From Putridiphycobacter sp965230485 (lineage in GTDB: Bacteria > Bacteroidota > Bacteroidia > Flavobacteriales_D > Crocinitomicaceae): a stretch of DNA of 64,000 nt. The stretch lies in assembly GCA_965230485.1 (NCBI GenBank), contig CBDDLA010000001.1:2294001-2358000 (forward strand), given 5' to 3'. A model generated the notes under the pieces. The model saw only the letters and a program-made list of their open reading frames with translations. It was not told the origin of the DNA and did not search any database. Shown in pieces: positions 50,462 to 60,528 of this stretch. Each line of letters starts with the position of its first letter. Position 1 is the stretch's first letter. A program made the position numbers and the translations under genes.

Positions 50462-52252
50462 ATGGATGACATTAAAGATAAGCTAAAACTCATTCCTAAT
50501 AGTCCTGGTATTTATCAATATTTTGATAAAAATGGCATCATTATTTATATCGGAAAAGCTAAAAATCTAAAAAAGAGAGTTTCATCATACTTCAATAAAA
50601 CCCTTGAAAACGGTAAAACAAGAATATTGGTTCGCAAAATTGTGGACATTAAATACATTGTGGTTAATACTGAAACAGACGCTTTACTATTGGAAAGTAA
50701 CCTCATCAAAAAATATCAACCTCGCTATAATATCCTATTAAAAGATGATAAAAGTTACCCCTGGATATGCATTAAAAAAGAACGTTTCCCTCGGGTATTT
50801 TCTACCCGGAAACTCATCAAAGACGGGTCAGATTATTTTGGCCCTTATACTAATGTTAAAGTCGTTTATACATTACTAGATCTTATCAAAGCATTATATC
50901 CTTTGAGAACATGCAATTACGACTTATCTGAAAAAAAAGTAGCGCAAAAGAAGTATAAGGTTTGTTTGGAGTATCATATCGGGAATTGTCATGGTCCTTG
51001 TATTGGTAAGGAAGAAGAAGCCACTTATATGCAGTACATTGCTGAAATCAAACACATTTTAAAAGGAAATATTCGTTCAGTAATTCAGGAGCTACAACAA
51101 TTGATGCAAAACAAGTCAACGAACTTAGAATTTGAAGAAGCGGCGACCATAAAGGAGAAATTAGAATTATTGAGCACTTATCATTCTAAATCAGCAGTAG
51201 TCAGTCCAACGGTACATAATGTAGATGTGATTACGCTCGTAGATGATGAAAAATCTGCTTTTGTTAATTATTTTAAAGTCAATAATGGTTCCATTATTCA
51301 AGGGTATACTGTAGAGATTAAAAAACGTCTCGCTGAAACCCCTGAAGATATTTTGCCTTTGGTTTTAATGGAAATGAGAGAGCGATACGGTGATGAGAGC
51401 AAAGAAGTAATTAGCGATTTAAATTTTGAATTCCCTGTTGAAAACGTCATGCTTTCTGTTCCAAAACGTGGTGACAAAAAAACCCTAGTTGAGCTATCTA
51501 AAAGGAACGCCAAGTTTTTTAGGTTGGAGAAATTAAAGCAAGAAAAGCTTAAGAATCCAGAGGCTCATACAGAGCGAATACTTAATACCATTCAAAAGGA
51601 TTTACACCTTAAAGAATTACCAACTCACATAGAATGTTTTGATAATTCAAACTTTCAAGGCACAAATGCTGTGGCCGCCTGTGTGGTATTTAAAAATGCA
51701 AAACCAAGTAGCAGAGATTATCGACATTTCAATATTAAAACCGTAGAAGGGCCAGATGATTTTGCTTCCATGACCGAAGTGGTTTATCGGCGATACAAGC
51801 GCTTGAAGGATGAAAATCAACCATTACCTCAGCTCATAGTTATTGATGGTGGTAAAGGGCAATTAAATGCTGCAGTTAAAGCTCTAGAAGATCTTAATCT
51901 AAGGGGTAAAATTGCAATTATTGGAATTGCCAAAAGGTTAGAAGAAATATTCTTCCCTGGTGATTCTGTACCCATTTACTTGGACAAACGCTCCGAAAGT
52001 CTAAGGGTCATTCAGCATTTGAGAAACGAAGCTCACCGTTTCGGGATTTCACACCACCGCAATAAACGAAGTAAAAATGCCATTCAATCTGAATTAACTG
52101 AAATTCCTGGTATTGGAGAAAAAACAACGATTGACCTCATCCGCTTTTTTAAATCTGTTAAACGTGTTAAACAAGCTAGTGAAAAGGAACTAGTAGAGGC
52201 AGTGGGTCATGCCAAAGCAAAATTGGTGTTTGAGTATTTTAAAAGTAATTAA
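50462..52252 (+). CDS. uvrC: Excinuclease ABC subunit C
   Basis: 596 residues from ATG 50462; a TTG three codons earlier is inside the -7 box and is not the start. GIY-YIG nuclease at about 16-95 (GIYQYFDKNGIIIYIGKAKNLKKR), UVR helical part near 205-235, then the RNase H-like domain (IECFDNSNFQGTNAVAA, VIDGGKGQLNA, HRFGISHHRNKRSK) and tandem HhH (ELTEIPGIGEKTTIDLIRFF). It makes both incisions in nucleotide excision repair with UvrAB. Confidence 0.96.
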   Translation: MDDIKDKLKLIPNSPGIYQYFDKNGIIIYIGKAKNLKKRVSSYFNKTLENGKTRILVRKIVDIKYIVVNTETDALLLESNLIKKYQPRYNILLKDDKSYPWICIKKERFPRVFSTRKLIKDGSDYFGPYTNVKVVYTLLDLIKALYPLRTCNYDLSEKKVAQKKYKVCLEYHIGNCHGPCIGKEEEATYMQYIAEIKHILKGNIRSVIQELQQLMQNKSTNLEFEEAATIKEKLELLSTYHSKSAVVSPTVHNVDVITLVDDEKSAFVNYFKVNNGSIIQGYTVEIKKRLAETPEDILPLVLMEMRERYGDESKEVISDLNFEFPVENVMLSVPKRGDKKTLVELSKRNAKFFRLEKLKQEKLKNPEAHTERILNTIQKDLHLKELPTHIECFDNSNFQGTNAVAACVVFKNAKPSSRDYRHFNIKTVEGPDDFASMTEVVYRRYKRLKDENQPLPQLIVIDGGKGQLNAAVKALEDLNLRGKIAIIGIAKRLEEIFFPGDSVPIYLDKRSESLRVIQHLRNEAHRFGISHHRNKRSKNAIQSELTEIPGIGEKTTIDLIRFFKSVKRVKQASEKELVEAVGHAKAKLVFEYFKSN

Positions 52253-52356
52253 GACCTCTATTTATTGACATGTAGTTCTACTCAATATATTATTACAATG
52301 CGGTAGAAAAAATCTTTCATCTGCTATGCCCAAAAAACATTGAAAAGAGATGGCAC

Positions 52357-52364
52357 TACTTTTG
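52357..52364 (+). promoter_or_regulatory. -7 box TACTTTTG upstream of a small exported protein gene
   Basis: TACTTTTG fits TAnnTTTG and lies 28 bases before the ATG at 52393. A -33 box at standard spacing is not clear. Confidence 0.4.
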
Positions 52365-52392
52365 TTGAATTTGACAAACAAAATATCGCCAT

Positions 52393-52743
52393 ATGAAGAA
52401 TTTAATGTTTGCCTTTTTCCTACTATTAACTTATAGTTTCTCTCATCAATCAATAGCTCAAAACACGTTTGAATACGCTGTTTTAGAGTATTGCCCAGAA
52501 TCAATGCATGTTAGCACGCCAACTATTAATGTCTCTATAAATGGTGTTGAATTCTATCGAATTAAATTAAGTCCCAGCGCAAACAGATGGGTTAATTTAA
52601 AAGCTCATGAAAAAGGACTAAACCCTCTTCTGTCACAAATTTCTGAAATGTCGCAAGACGGTTGGAATGTTATGTCTTTTCAGACCAGAGCTACTGAAGA
52701 AATGACCTCTTATTTTGCTTATTTATCAAGAAAAAAACCATAG
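52393..52743 (+). CDS. Small exported protein of unknown function
   Basis: 116 residues with a signal peptide (about 1-22: MKNLMFAFFLLLTYSFSHQS, then IAQ). The mature part is short, mixed alpha/beta, with EYAVLEYCPES and DGWNVMSFQTRAT. The second half resembles small beta-alpha-beta folds such as DUF4177-like modules, in which YEYxVL and GWE(V)V patterns appear; this is a weak match. Periplasmic location is likely. Confidence 0.6.
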   Translation: MKNLMFAFFLLLTYSFSHQSIAQNTFEYAVLEYCPESMHVSTPTINVSINGVEFYRIKLSPSANRWVNLKAHEKGLNPLLSQISEMSQDGWNVMSFQTRATEEMTSYFAYLSRKKP

Positions 52744-52887
52744 CATGTTAAAAAATTGACGATCCTTCTGTTATACAAAACTATATTAACTTGAAAAACA
52801 AAATAAAAAACTTTTTAAATTGCTTTTTCACTAACCTTTGTTGCAATCCATTCTCCACATTGCTATATTGTTTTCCAAAATATATAA

Positions 52888-53283
52888 ATGATGAAAAAAT
52901 TAGTTTTTTTAACTTTATCAACCTTACTCGTAGTAACTTGTCAAAATAAAATTAAAGCCCCTGACCGTTTAGAAGGTATAGAAATGCAATATAAATATGA
53001 AAATGGGGTTGAGTTTGCCATTCGGTATAGTGCAGAAGGGGTTTATTATCAATATAAAAATGGAAAAAGTCCTGATAAATGGTGGGGGCCATTTAAATAT
53101 GATTACCTATTAACCGACCAGGGAGAACATTTTTTATCTTGGTTCGAACCTGGTTATGGAGACCATGTCACCCAACTCATTAATTTGGATGACAAAGTAC
53201 TGTATGGCAGCGCTATTATTGGAGCTAAGCACAATACGTTATTTCACAAGGCAGAGATTTTTAGGTTAGAAATGCCAAATTGA
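52888..53283 (+). CDS. Small exported protein, possible lipoprotein
   Basis: 131 residues (tandem ATG; the second is equally good). Hydrophobic N-terminus KKLVFLTLSTLLVVTC with Cys19 placed like a lipobox, though Thr before Cys is uncommon. The mature part is aromatic and beta-rich (YKYENGVEFAIRYSAEGVYY, GPFKYDYLL). No family recognised. Convergent with the outer-membrane-type gene whose stop is at 53298. Confidence 0.6.
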   Translation: MMKKLVFLTLSTLLVVTCQNKIKAPDRLEGIEMQYKYENGVEFAIRYSAEGVYYQYKNGKSPDKWWGPFKYDYLLTDQGEHFLSWFEPGYGDHVTQLINLDDKVLYGSAIIGAKHNTLFHKAEIFRLEMPN

Positions 53284-53297
53284 AATCGTTTAATCTA

Positions 53298-55229
53298 TTA
53301 ATTCAAAAACAAACTCACCCCCATACCAACAGTAAATAAACTGCTATACATGGTATTATTCCTGAGCAAAGAACGCTCGCCATATAGGTTAAACTTTAAG
53401 TTTTCAATGTAGTAATCAATACCAAACCTCAGTTCAAAATAGCTTCTTGCCGAGATAGTATTGAATAGATAAGGGGAGTAGTCAGAATAATAATTTTCAG
53501 CTCCAGCTTTATTGTCGTAGTTGTAATTATAGTAGTCTACCTTTGTAAACACTGCTTTATCGGCATCTTCATCAGAACCTTGATGTCCTCTCCACTCTTT
53601 TGCCTCTTCATAATTAGGGTCATTTTTTCCTTCTAGCTGACCCGTATTATAATCATGAAAATCCTGAAGTAATTCGCTATCATTTATGCCGCCTTGCTCA
53701 ACAATAAAATTTCCATTAAGCCATGCATTATAATTTAACCCAACATGAATACCAAGCTGACTGATATTATTGATTTGTCTCTGTACATATGCATTTATTC
53801 CTAAAGATAGTTCGTGAAAATTTTCCTGATACACTACCTTTTTGGTTTGAATTGTCGTTTCGTCATCAATGGTTTCACTAATCGTTTCGTACCCTCTAAT
53901 ACCGTATGTATGATTTTGGTAGCCTACATTCAAATCGGCCGAAAATATTTCGTGAAAATTAATGCGAAGAAACCCACTTAATTTTGGTGTTTTTACAATA
54001 GAATTAATATTTCCCCAGTCTAAAAAAACAGTAGTTGCTAGTTCCCGTGTCTTAATTTCGTCATCAATAACAAATAGTTCTTCATCTTCTTTTTCCAAGT
54101 AAAGATAGTCCAATACATCTGTGGATTCGTCGAATAAGACACCAGATAAATAGTAATCGTCTTTATCCGTTAAACGTTTATCGTAAAGAAAAATGTCATC
54201 TTCATTAGGCAATTCAAAATCATCAATTACCGACCAGCCAGAATTATGAAAGTTTGGAAAATTGATCGCTATACCATACTGAATTAACTTTGGTTTCTTC
54301 CTGTACCTACCAATGACAAGCGGGTCAAGAACATTCTTTTTATCGGCACTTATGGCTTGATTAAAGTTTTGATTAAATAAAGTATAATTTAAGTTAACGC
54401 CCGCTGACGCAATGTTTTTAATCAATTGGCTATTGAAACCATTCGATTGTGTGCTTGCCACAATACCAGTTATATTATCATTTCGAGTATTATGCTGACC
54501 AAAAACTGGTCCTGCAAAAAATGAAAAATCAAATCCAAGTCTAATATTTTGCTTTTCAATTCCAAAATTGAAAAAGGGCGCAAGTTGGAAGTCCTCTAAT
54601 TTTGGCATAGCCTCTAAAATATGATGTGTTAAGGAGACCTCCCCTTTATCATAAACTAATCCTTGGTATGACTCAATAGTACTAGATGAAAAAAAATCAA
54701 ATCCTCCACCGTAATAAAAAGTAATCAATCCTTTTTTGTTAAGGGATGAACCAATAGAAAATGTAAGTCGATTATATTGTATCCTTTCAAAACTTTCAAA
54801 GCTGTATGTATTGTCATCCAAGAAATCACCTCTATAAGCCTCTCTTAAATCTTCTATGTCTTCTGTTGAAGTAGTTTGGTCTAATTTTTCTTGTATGGTT
54901 GTTTCTATAACATAGTTGGTTGGAGTTGTTTCGCCAGAAATACCCATTCTCCAGGTTTCATAACCATAATTAACTTGTAACCACCAGTTTCTTTTACTAG
55001 TGAATCTTGCATAAATAGGAAAACTTAAGCCGTTTGTTAGTGTAACACTGTTCTCAGCGGTATTCAATACAAGGGTATCCCCAACGGTATTAATAATATC
55101 AAAATTAAAGGTTGTGCTATTCTGTACCCATTGATTACTAACTCTTCCTCCCACACCCAAACTTAAGTTCTGACCTCGAACTGTAAACAATGACATAATT
55201 AATAATAACAATACAATTACCCTTACCAT
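53298..55229 (-). CDS. Outer-membrane-type beta-barrel protein of unknown function
   Basis: 643 residues. Signal peptide at about 1-19, then a succession of alternating strands with aromatic ends and acidic loops (NWWLQVNYGYETWRMG, LIQYGIAINFPNFHN, RSYFELRFGIDYYIENLKFN) and a C-terminal LFTVGMGVSLFLN strand ending in Asn. This is the pattern of a Bacteroidota outer-membrane barrel. The ATG overlaps the stop of the WD40-caspase gene by seven bases (55223-55229), so the pair is one transcript. Confidence 0.72.
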   Translation of the reverse strand: MVRVIVLLLLIMSLFTVRGQNLSLGVGGRVSNQWVQNSTTFNFDIINTVGDTLVLNTAENSVTLTNGLSFPIYARFTSKRNWWLQVNYGYETWRMGISGETTPTNYVIETTIQEKLDQTTSTEDIEDLREAYRGDFLDDNTYSFESFERIQYNRLTFSIGSSLNKKGLITFYYGGGFDFFSSSTIESYQGLVYDKGEVSLTHHILEAMPKLEDFQLAPFFNFGIEKQNIRLGFDFSFFAGPVFGQHNTRNDNITGIVASTQSNGFNSQLIKNIASAGVNLNYTLFNQNFNQAISADKKNVLDPLVIGRYRKKPKLIQYGIAINFPNFHNSGWSVIDDFELPNEDDIFLYDKRLTDKDDYYLSGVLFDESTDVLDYLYLEKEDEELFVIDDEIKTRELATTVFLDWGNINSIVKTPKLSGFLRINFHEIFSADLNVGYQNHTYGIRGYETISETIDDETTIQTKKVVYQENFHELSLGINAYVQRQINNISQLGIHVGLNYNAWLNGNFIVEQGGINDSELLQDFHDYNTGQLEGKNDPNYEEAKEWRGHQGSDEDADKAVFTKVDYYNYNYDNKAGAENYYSDYSPYLFNTISARSYFELRFGIDYYIENLKFNLYGERSLLRNNTMYSSLFTVGMGVSLFLN

Positions 55230-58156
55230 ATGACAAAATTGTTTTTGATGTTCTCTTTTCTTAAAATAGGGTTTTGATTCCCGTTTGATAAAGTGGACAC
55301 TGTTTCTCTTAAATAAACTTGAAGCTCTAAAATTCTAATCTGCTTATCATCATTTAAATCGGCAGCATTACCTTCAAGTCCCTCTTTTAATACATGAGTA
55401 AACAATCCATTACCCCACTTATCACCTTCCAGAGAATATTCTATCCCTGAAGAGGATGATAGTATGTTCGTACCCTTGCTGACCCTTAAATCAGTGAATA
55501 CACGTTTCGATAATTCAAAAATGCCCATATCCCCATTGCCATCTATTGCAGCAGCCTGAACGCTTCGAAATTGAATATCAGCCTTATTTTCAATAGTTGA
55601 GGTATCAACGGCAACACTTCCTTTATCAATCTCACCACTAAAACAAGCATCTATCATAATCAGCTTATTGCGGCATTCCAAACTTTCAAATAAGTTTTCT
55701 ACCTCATCAAAAGACAAGCCTTTGTCTGCTGGGTTATTAAAGTCCATACTATGTGTTGCTAAAAAATAATTGAACTGCTCATCTAAAACACCATGTCCAG
55801 CAAAAAATAAAATAATTACATCATTAATATTCGCCTCTTTCAGAAATTCAGATATTTCATCATATGTTTTTTCATTAAACGATTGATCATAAAACTCTTT
55901 TCTTAAAACTTGGCCATAAGCCTTTGTATCTGATAATAATTCACTAATTTCTTTGGCATCTTTTTGTGCATACTTAAGGTTAAAATCATTATCCTGATAA
56001 TTTGAGACACCGATAGTAATCAAGAATAAATCTGGTTTTTCGAACTTTTTTTCGCATGTAATTATTTTCTTTTTTAGTAAAGATCTTACGCCTAATTTGT
56101 TAGTGCAATAAAACTCAATTTGATTGATTCCAGAAGCCAATTCTATTTCGACTTCAGCTGTCATATTCAATTCTGGTTTTTCAAGATCAAATCGTCTTTC
56201 AATACCATTAATAAGATATGAGTATGCGATTATTTTGTTTTTAGAATCTGCCATACTCAATAAAAATTTCGCCTTTTCCTCCCTGGTACTATAATCACCA
56301 AAATAATTGACTATTAGTTGAGGTAAATCATTAGAAATAGTCAGCTGATTAATTAAAATACCTAATTTTTGTAGGCGTTTAAAATACGCTTTTTGATAAT
56401 CGAAGATATCTTCTTTATCAAAATAAGACAGTTTTTTCATTACTTCAGCAGGTCGATTATAATACACATCAAATTGCTCATACGCAAACAACCTATCCTC
56501 GTAAATAAATCCAAGTTTATTTAAAATTTCTTTTGAAGCAAAATAGTGATTTTCTGCATCCTGATAGAAAAAATTATATTGACCCGATAAATACAAAACA
56601 GCCAAATAATGACCTTCAGTGTCCCAAAACCGAATGCTGCCATCATTCGAAAATGATATAATCAAATTATAAGATGGTAGAAACCTTAACCCACTAATCG
56701 AAGAAGTATGCTTAATGGGATAATTTATTGATCCAACACTAGAGTTCCTACTAAAGAAAAATCCTTTTTTACTTATTACATATTCATCTCCTTTAAATAA
56801 ATAGGTGAAGCTTTTATCCTGAAAATCTTTAAATTGAAAAGGAATTCTATTTTTAAAATTTAAATCTACTTTTCTTCTTAAATCTCTTGATGATTTTGCC
56901 TTTTTAAGTAGGATTTGATTGGTTGTTAAGTCCCATTCTGCATCCACTTTTTTTGCTTCTGTAATAAAGCTGGTTAGTGAATGATGACGATCAGATTTTA
57001 AAACAGTAAAATAAATTTTGCTTCTGATTAGTGTATCGATTGATAGAACTGCGTAATTGATTCCATCCTGCTCTTGCACAACATCTAATTTTATCGAATT
57101 ACTTTTAATGACATTATCAGATAATTTAATGTGACGTATAATGCCATCTGAATACCCCACAACCATTTGTTTATTCAATATTTTTAAATCTGTAATGCTC
57201 GCTGATGCCCCTTTTAAGATTCTATTGATATTATAATTCTCAGTATCGTATAAAAAAATTGTGCCTTTTGTATTTGCTAAGGCAAGCCAATTCCCTTTTT
57301 GACTGTATCTGACAGCCGATATGGCATTGCCATCTAAACCAATATTGGTTGTCACATTGTGAGACGTTCTATCCAATATTGTTGTAAAACCAAATGCTGT
57401 TCCTAAAGCAATGTGAGTTGAACTAGCGTCCATATCTATCACATAATTTAAATCATTGATTAGCGTATAAATGCGTCTTTTTGTTTTAGAAAGGTCGAAG
57501 TATTGAACAGACCCACCTGTGGTAGATAGAAGCTGCAAGTTATCAGCATATTTGGCTTTATGGATATTACCAACATAGTATTTTTTGAATGTCACAGGAT
57601 TTCTTAAATCAACTGACACAGCAAAATTATCTTTAGGCCCTGTAACCAAAATTTCATGCTGTTCTTCGTTATAATCAACACTTTGAAACAAGAACTTTGA
57701 GTGATATTGAGTAGACCTTATATTCTGAGTCAATGGGTTGTAGAAATGCACTCGTTTTCCCACTAAGCAAATTTTTTGATTTTCAATTACCGCAATAGCC
57801 TGAATACTATCTGTATTAATCTGGTAGTCATTCTCTTTTTTCAGATTTGGAAAGGACCAGGTACTAAGTTGGTTATTAATACCTAAACTGATAAGGGTAG
57901 AATCATTTAAAAAATCAAAATCCAATACACCACCCGTATGAGCTAAAATGCTGGTTCTTTGTAAACCCAAATTGATATCCCAAACTATTATTTTGCCGTC
58001 ATCTCCAACACTTATCAGGTTTTCTGAATTTGGATGAAAAAGTACCTTGTTGACTTTTGAAAAATGTCCCGTTTGAAAAATAGGAGTAACATCTTGACTT
58101 TGTATAGTCAAATTTAAAAATGTGATTAACAATACGAATAGATAACGTATATGCAT
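55223..58156 (-). CDS. Exported WD40-repeat and caspase-like (C14) peptidase
   Basis: 977 residues. Signal peptide at about 1-20. WD40-like propeller blades fill about 25-540 (LISVGDDGKIIVWDINLG near 48-65 and LIISFSNDGSIRFWDTEG near 495-512). The caspase domain occupies about 710-977, with His788 in FFAGHGVLD and Cys838 in IDACFSGEI, a spacing of 50 as in metacaspases and paracaspases, and LILIT... LFLITIGVSNYQDND opening it. It is periplasmic or surface-bound. The overlapping outer-membrane gene is the likely partner. Substrate unknown. Confidence 0.9.
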   Translation of the reverse strand: MHIRYLFVLLITFLNLTIQSQDVTPIFQTGHFSKVNKVLFHPNSENLISVGDDGKIIVWDINLGLQRTSILAHTGGVLDFDFLNDSTLISLGINNQLSTWSFPNLKKENDYQINTDSIQAIAVIENQKICLVGKRVHFYNPLTQNIRSTQYHSKFLFQSVDYNEEQHEILVTGPKDNFAVSVDLRNPVTFKKYYVGNIHKAKYADNLQLLSTTGGSVQYFDLSKTKRRIYTLINDLNYVIDMDASSTHIALGTAFGFTTILDRTSHNVTTNIGLDGNAISAVRYSQKGNWLALANTKGTIFLYDTENYNINRILKGASASITDLKILNKQMVVGYSDGIIRHIKLSDNVIKSNSIKLDVVQEQDGINYAVLSIDTLIRSKIYFTVLKSDRHHSLTSFITEAKKVDAEWDLTTNQILLKKAKSSRDLRRKVDLNFKNRIPFQFKDFQDKSFTYLFKGDEYVISKKGFFFSRNSSVGSINYPIKHTSSISGLRFLPSYNLIISFSNDGSIRFWDTEGHYLAVLYLSGQYNFFYQDAENHYFASKEILNKLGFIYEDRLFAYEQFDVYYNRPAEVMKKLSYFDKEDIFDYQKAYFKRLQKLGILINQLTISNDLPQLIVNYFGDYSTREEKAKFLLSMADSKNKIIAYSYLINGIERRFDLEKPELNMTAEVEIELASGINQIEFYCTNKLGVRSLLKKKIITCEKKFEKPDLFLITIGVSNYQDNDFNLKYAQKDAKEISELLSDTKAYGQVLRKEFYDQSFNEKTYDEISEFLKEANINDVIILFFAGHGVLDEQFNYFLATHSMDFNNPADKGLSFDEVENLFESLECRNKLIMIDACFSGEIDKGSVAVDTSTIENKADIQFRSVQAAAIDGNGDMGIFELSKRVFTDLRVSKGTNILSSSSGIEYSLEGDKWGNGLFTHVLKEGLEGNAADLNDDKQIRILELQVYLRETVSTLSNGNQNPILRKENIKNNFVIW

Positions 58157-58395
58157 TATTCAGTCTTATCTTTCTAACAAAATGAAAAGATTGTAACTCA
58201 AAAATACAATTAATTGTTGAGCTTAATTAATTTAATTTACTGAGTGTTGTTTTGCTTATTTATAAGACCAATTATTAAATGGTCAGCAGTGTCAGCAAAA
58301 TTATATGTTCGCAGTATTAAACAAGGAAACTGCATTGTAAAAAATCATGACTAACAAAAATGAGTCTAAAATTCTGAAAATAACTATTCAATTAG

Positions 58396-60450
58396 TCACC
58401 TAATCTCTCCGCCAGCTTTAAAATCCATTTCAGGTGAAACGAAACTTAATTTGCCTTCTTCATTCTCTGCCATAAGAATCATGCCTTGCGATTCTACTCC
58501 TCTAATCTTTCGAGGTGCCAAATTCATTAAAACAGATACTTTTTTCCCAATAATCTCTTCTGATTTATAGTGTTCAGCAATACCAGATACAATAGTTCTT
58601 TTATCTAAACCTGTATCCACTAAAAGTTTTAGCAGTTTATCTGCCTTAGGCACTTTTTCTGCAGCTACTATTTTGCCAACTCGAATATCTAATTTTGTAA
58701 AGTCCTCAAACGACATGTTTTCTTTTTGAGTTGGAAACTTTGAAGTTGTTTCCTGTTTTGAGGCTTCCAGCTTAGTTTTTTGCACCTCCACAAAAGCATC
58801 ATCAATTTTAGAAATTAAAATACTAGGCTTATTCAGCTGATGACCAACTGCTAATACGTTATCTTTACCTGCTGATGACCATTTTAATAGCTCTATATTT
58901 AAGAACTCAGCCAGCTTTTGCGATTTTTCTGGTAAAAATGGTTGAAAAAGTATAGTTAGGTTTGCAGTAATTTGAAGGGCAATATTAAGAATGGTTTCTA
59001 CCCTTTTCATATCCGTTTTAGCTAATTTCCATGGCTCAGTTTCCGCTAAGTACTTATTACCTAATCGCGCTAAGTTCATAGCTTCTGTCTGTGCTTCTCT
59101 AATTTTATAAGCTCGCAGTAATTTTTCTATTTTTACCGGATAGTCTGTTAAAGCTTCTAAAACCTCCTTATCGTAAGCTTCTTCCGCCCCTCTTTCAGGC
59201 ACTTTGCCTTCAAAATATTTATGTGTTAGTACGATTGCCCTATTAACAAAATTACCAAAGATATCTGCCAGTTCATTATTAATTCTCGCTTGAAACTCTG
59301 CCCATGTAAATTCACTATCCTTGCTTTCGGGGGCAATTGATGTAAGTACATATTTGAGTTCATCCTTCTTTTCAGGATTCTCCGCCATAAATTCGTGTAA
59401 CCATACTGCCCAATTTCTTGATGTGGAAAATTTATCTCCTTCTAAATTAAGAAATTCGTAAGCCGGTACGTTATCCGGTAATATGAGCCCCCCATGTTCT
59501 TTCAGTAAAATTGGGAAAATAATGGCATGAAAAACAATATTGTCTTTCCCAATAAAATGAACCAATTTACGATCACCTGTCCAAAAGTCCTTCCAGTCTT
59601 TATTGTTAGCATTAGCCCATTCTTTTGTAGCAGAAATATAACCAATGGGTGCATCTAACCATACATACAGTACCTTTCCATCAGCTCCTTCGACTGGAAC
59701 ACTGACTCCCCAATCTAAGTCGCGCGTCATAGCTCTTGGTTGCAAGCCACCATTAATCCAGCTTAATGACTGACCATTCACTTGATTTCGCCATGATTTA
59801 GGATCATGTTGCTTAACACCCTCAAAAGTACCATTAGTTATCCATTCTTTTAACCATTCTTCATGACGATCCATTGGCAAAAACCAATGGTTTGTCTCCC
59901 TTAAAACTGGTGTTTTTCCGCTTAAGGTAGAGACTGGATTAATCAATTCAGTTGGGCTTAAGGCTGAGCCACAATTCTCACATTGATCACCATATGCATT
60001 TGGGTTTTGACAGTTTGGGCATTCCCCCGTCACATATCTATCAGCTAAAAATTGATTGTATTCTTCGTCGTAAAATTGTTCAGTTGTTTGCTTCGTAAAA
60101 GAACCCTTATCGTTTAATACTTTGAAGTAATCTTGAGCCGTTTCGTGATGGATGGAGTTTGATGTTCTTGAGTAAATATCGAATGAAATATCAAAGTCCT
60201 TAAATGCTTTACTATTAATTTGGTGGTATTTGTCTACTATTTCCTGAGGGCTAGTACCTTCTTTCTTGGCCCGTAAAGTGATTGCAGCCCCATGCTCGTC
60301 ACTCCCGCAAACAAACAAAACCTCTTCTTGTTTCATTCTTAAGAACCTTACAAAAATATCAGCAGGTAAATAGACACCAGCAATATGACCTAAATGCAAA
60401 GGACCATTTGCATATGGCAGTGCTGCTGTTACTGTAAATTTATCACTCAT
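58396..60450 (-). CDS. metG: Methionine--tRNA ligase
   Basis: 684 residues. HIGH is PLHLGHIAG (about 17-25), zinc knuckle CPNCQNPNAYGDQCENCG (about 145-162), KMSKS-type KFSTSRNW (about 338-345). A C-terminal EMAP-II/tRNA-binding domain (DIRVGKIVAAEKVPKADKLL to the end) gives the long dimeric form. It charges tRNA-Met. Own promoter lies at 60473-60500. Confidence 0.96.
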   Translation of the reverse strand: MSDKFTVTAALPYANGPLHLGHIAGVYLPADIFVRFLRMKQEEVLFVCGSDEHGAAITLRAKKEGTSPQEIVDKYHQINSKAFKDFDISFDIYSRTSNSIHHETAQDYFKVLNDKGSFTKQTTEQFYDEEYNQFLADRYVTGECPNCQNPNAYGDQCENCGSALSPTELINPVSTLSGKTPVLRETNHWFLPMDRHEEWLKEWITNGTFEGVKQHDPKSWRNQVNGQSLSWINGGLQPRAMTRDLDWGVSVPVEGADGKVLYVWLDAPIGYISATKEWANANNKDWKDFWTGDRKLVHFIGKDNIVFHAIIFPILLKEHGGLILPDNVPAYEFLNLEGDKFSTSRNWAVWLHEFMAENPEKKDELKYVLTSIAPESKDSEFTWAEFQARINNELADIFGNFVNRAIVLTHKYFEGKVPERGAEEAYDKEVLEALTDYPVKIEKLLRAYKIREAQTEAMNLARLGNKYLAETEPWKLAKTDMKRVETILNIALQITANLTILFQPFLPEKSQKLAEFLNIELLKWSSAGKDNVLAVGHQLNKPSILISKIDDAFVEVQKTKLEASKQETTSKFPTQKENMSFEDFTKLDIRVGKIVAAEKVPKADKLLKLLVDTGLDKRTIVSGIAEHYKSEEIIGKKVSVLMNLAPRKIRGVESQGMILMAENEEGKLSFVSPEMDFKAGGEIR

Positions 60451-60472
60451 GTTTTACGACTTGAATATCCGA

Positions 60473-60500
60473 CAAAAATAGTAAAAGGAATTGGTGCAAT
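60473..60500 (-). promoter_or_regulatory. Promoter of metG
   Basis: On the minus strand TTG (60500-60498) is 17 bases from TATTTTTG (60480-60473), a fair match to the Bacteroidota consensus. It lies in the upstream extension of the divergent carboxypeptidase frame and supports starting that gene at 60529. Confidence 0.6.
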
Positions 60501-60528
60501 TGGATTCCAAATTGTATTTTTAACCTTG

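Noticed and set aside
52262..52504. 80-codon minus-strand frame
   Set aside because: It is antisense to the signal peptide region of the gene at 52393 and shows no family or promoter.
60394..60528. Upstream extension of the LD-carboxypeptidase
   Set aside because: It overlaps metG codons and the metG promoter and has no family similarity; MSKIIRIVSPAK is the normal opening.
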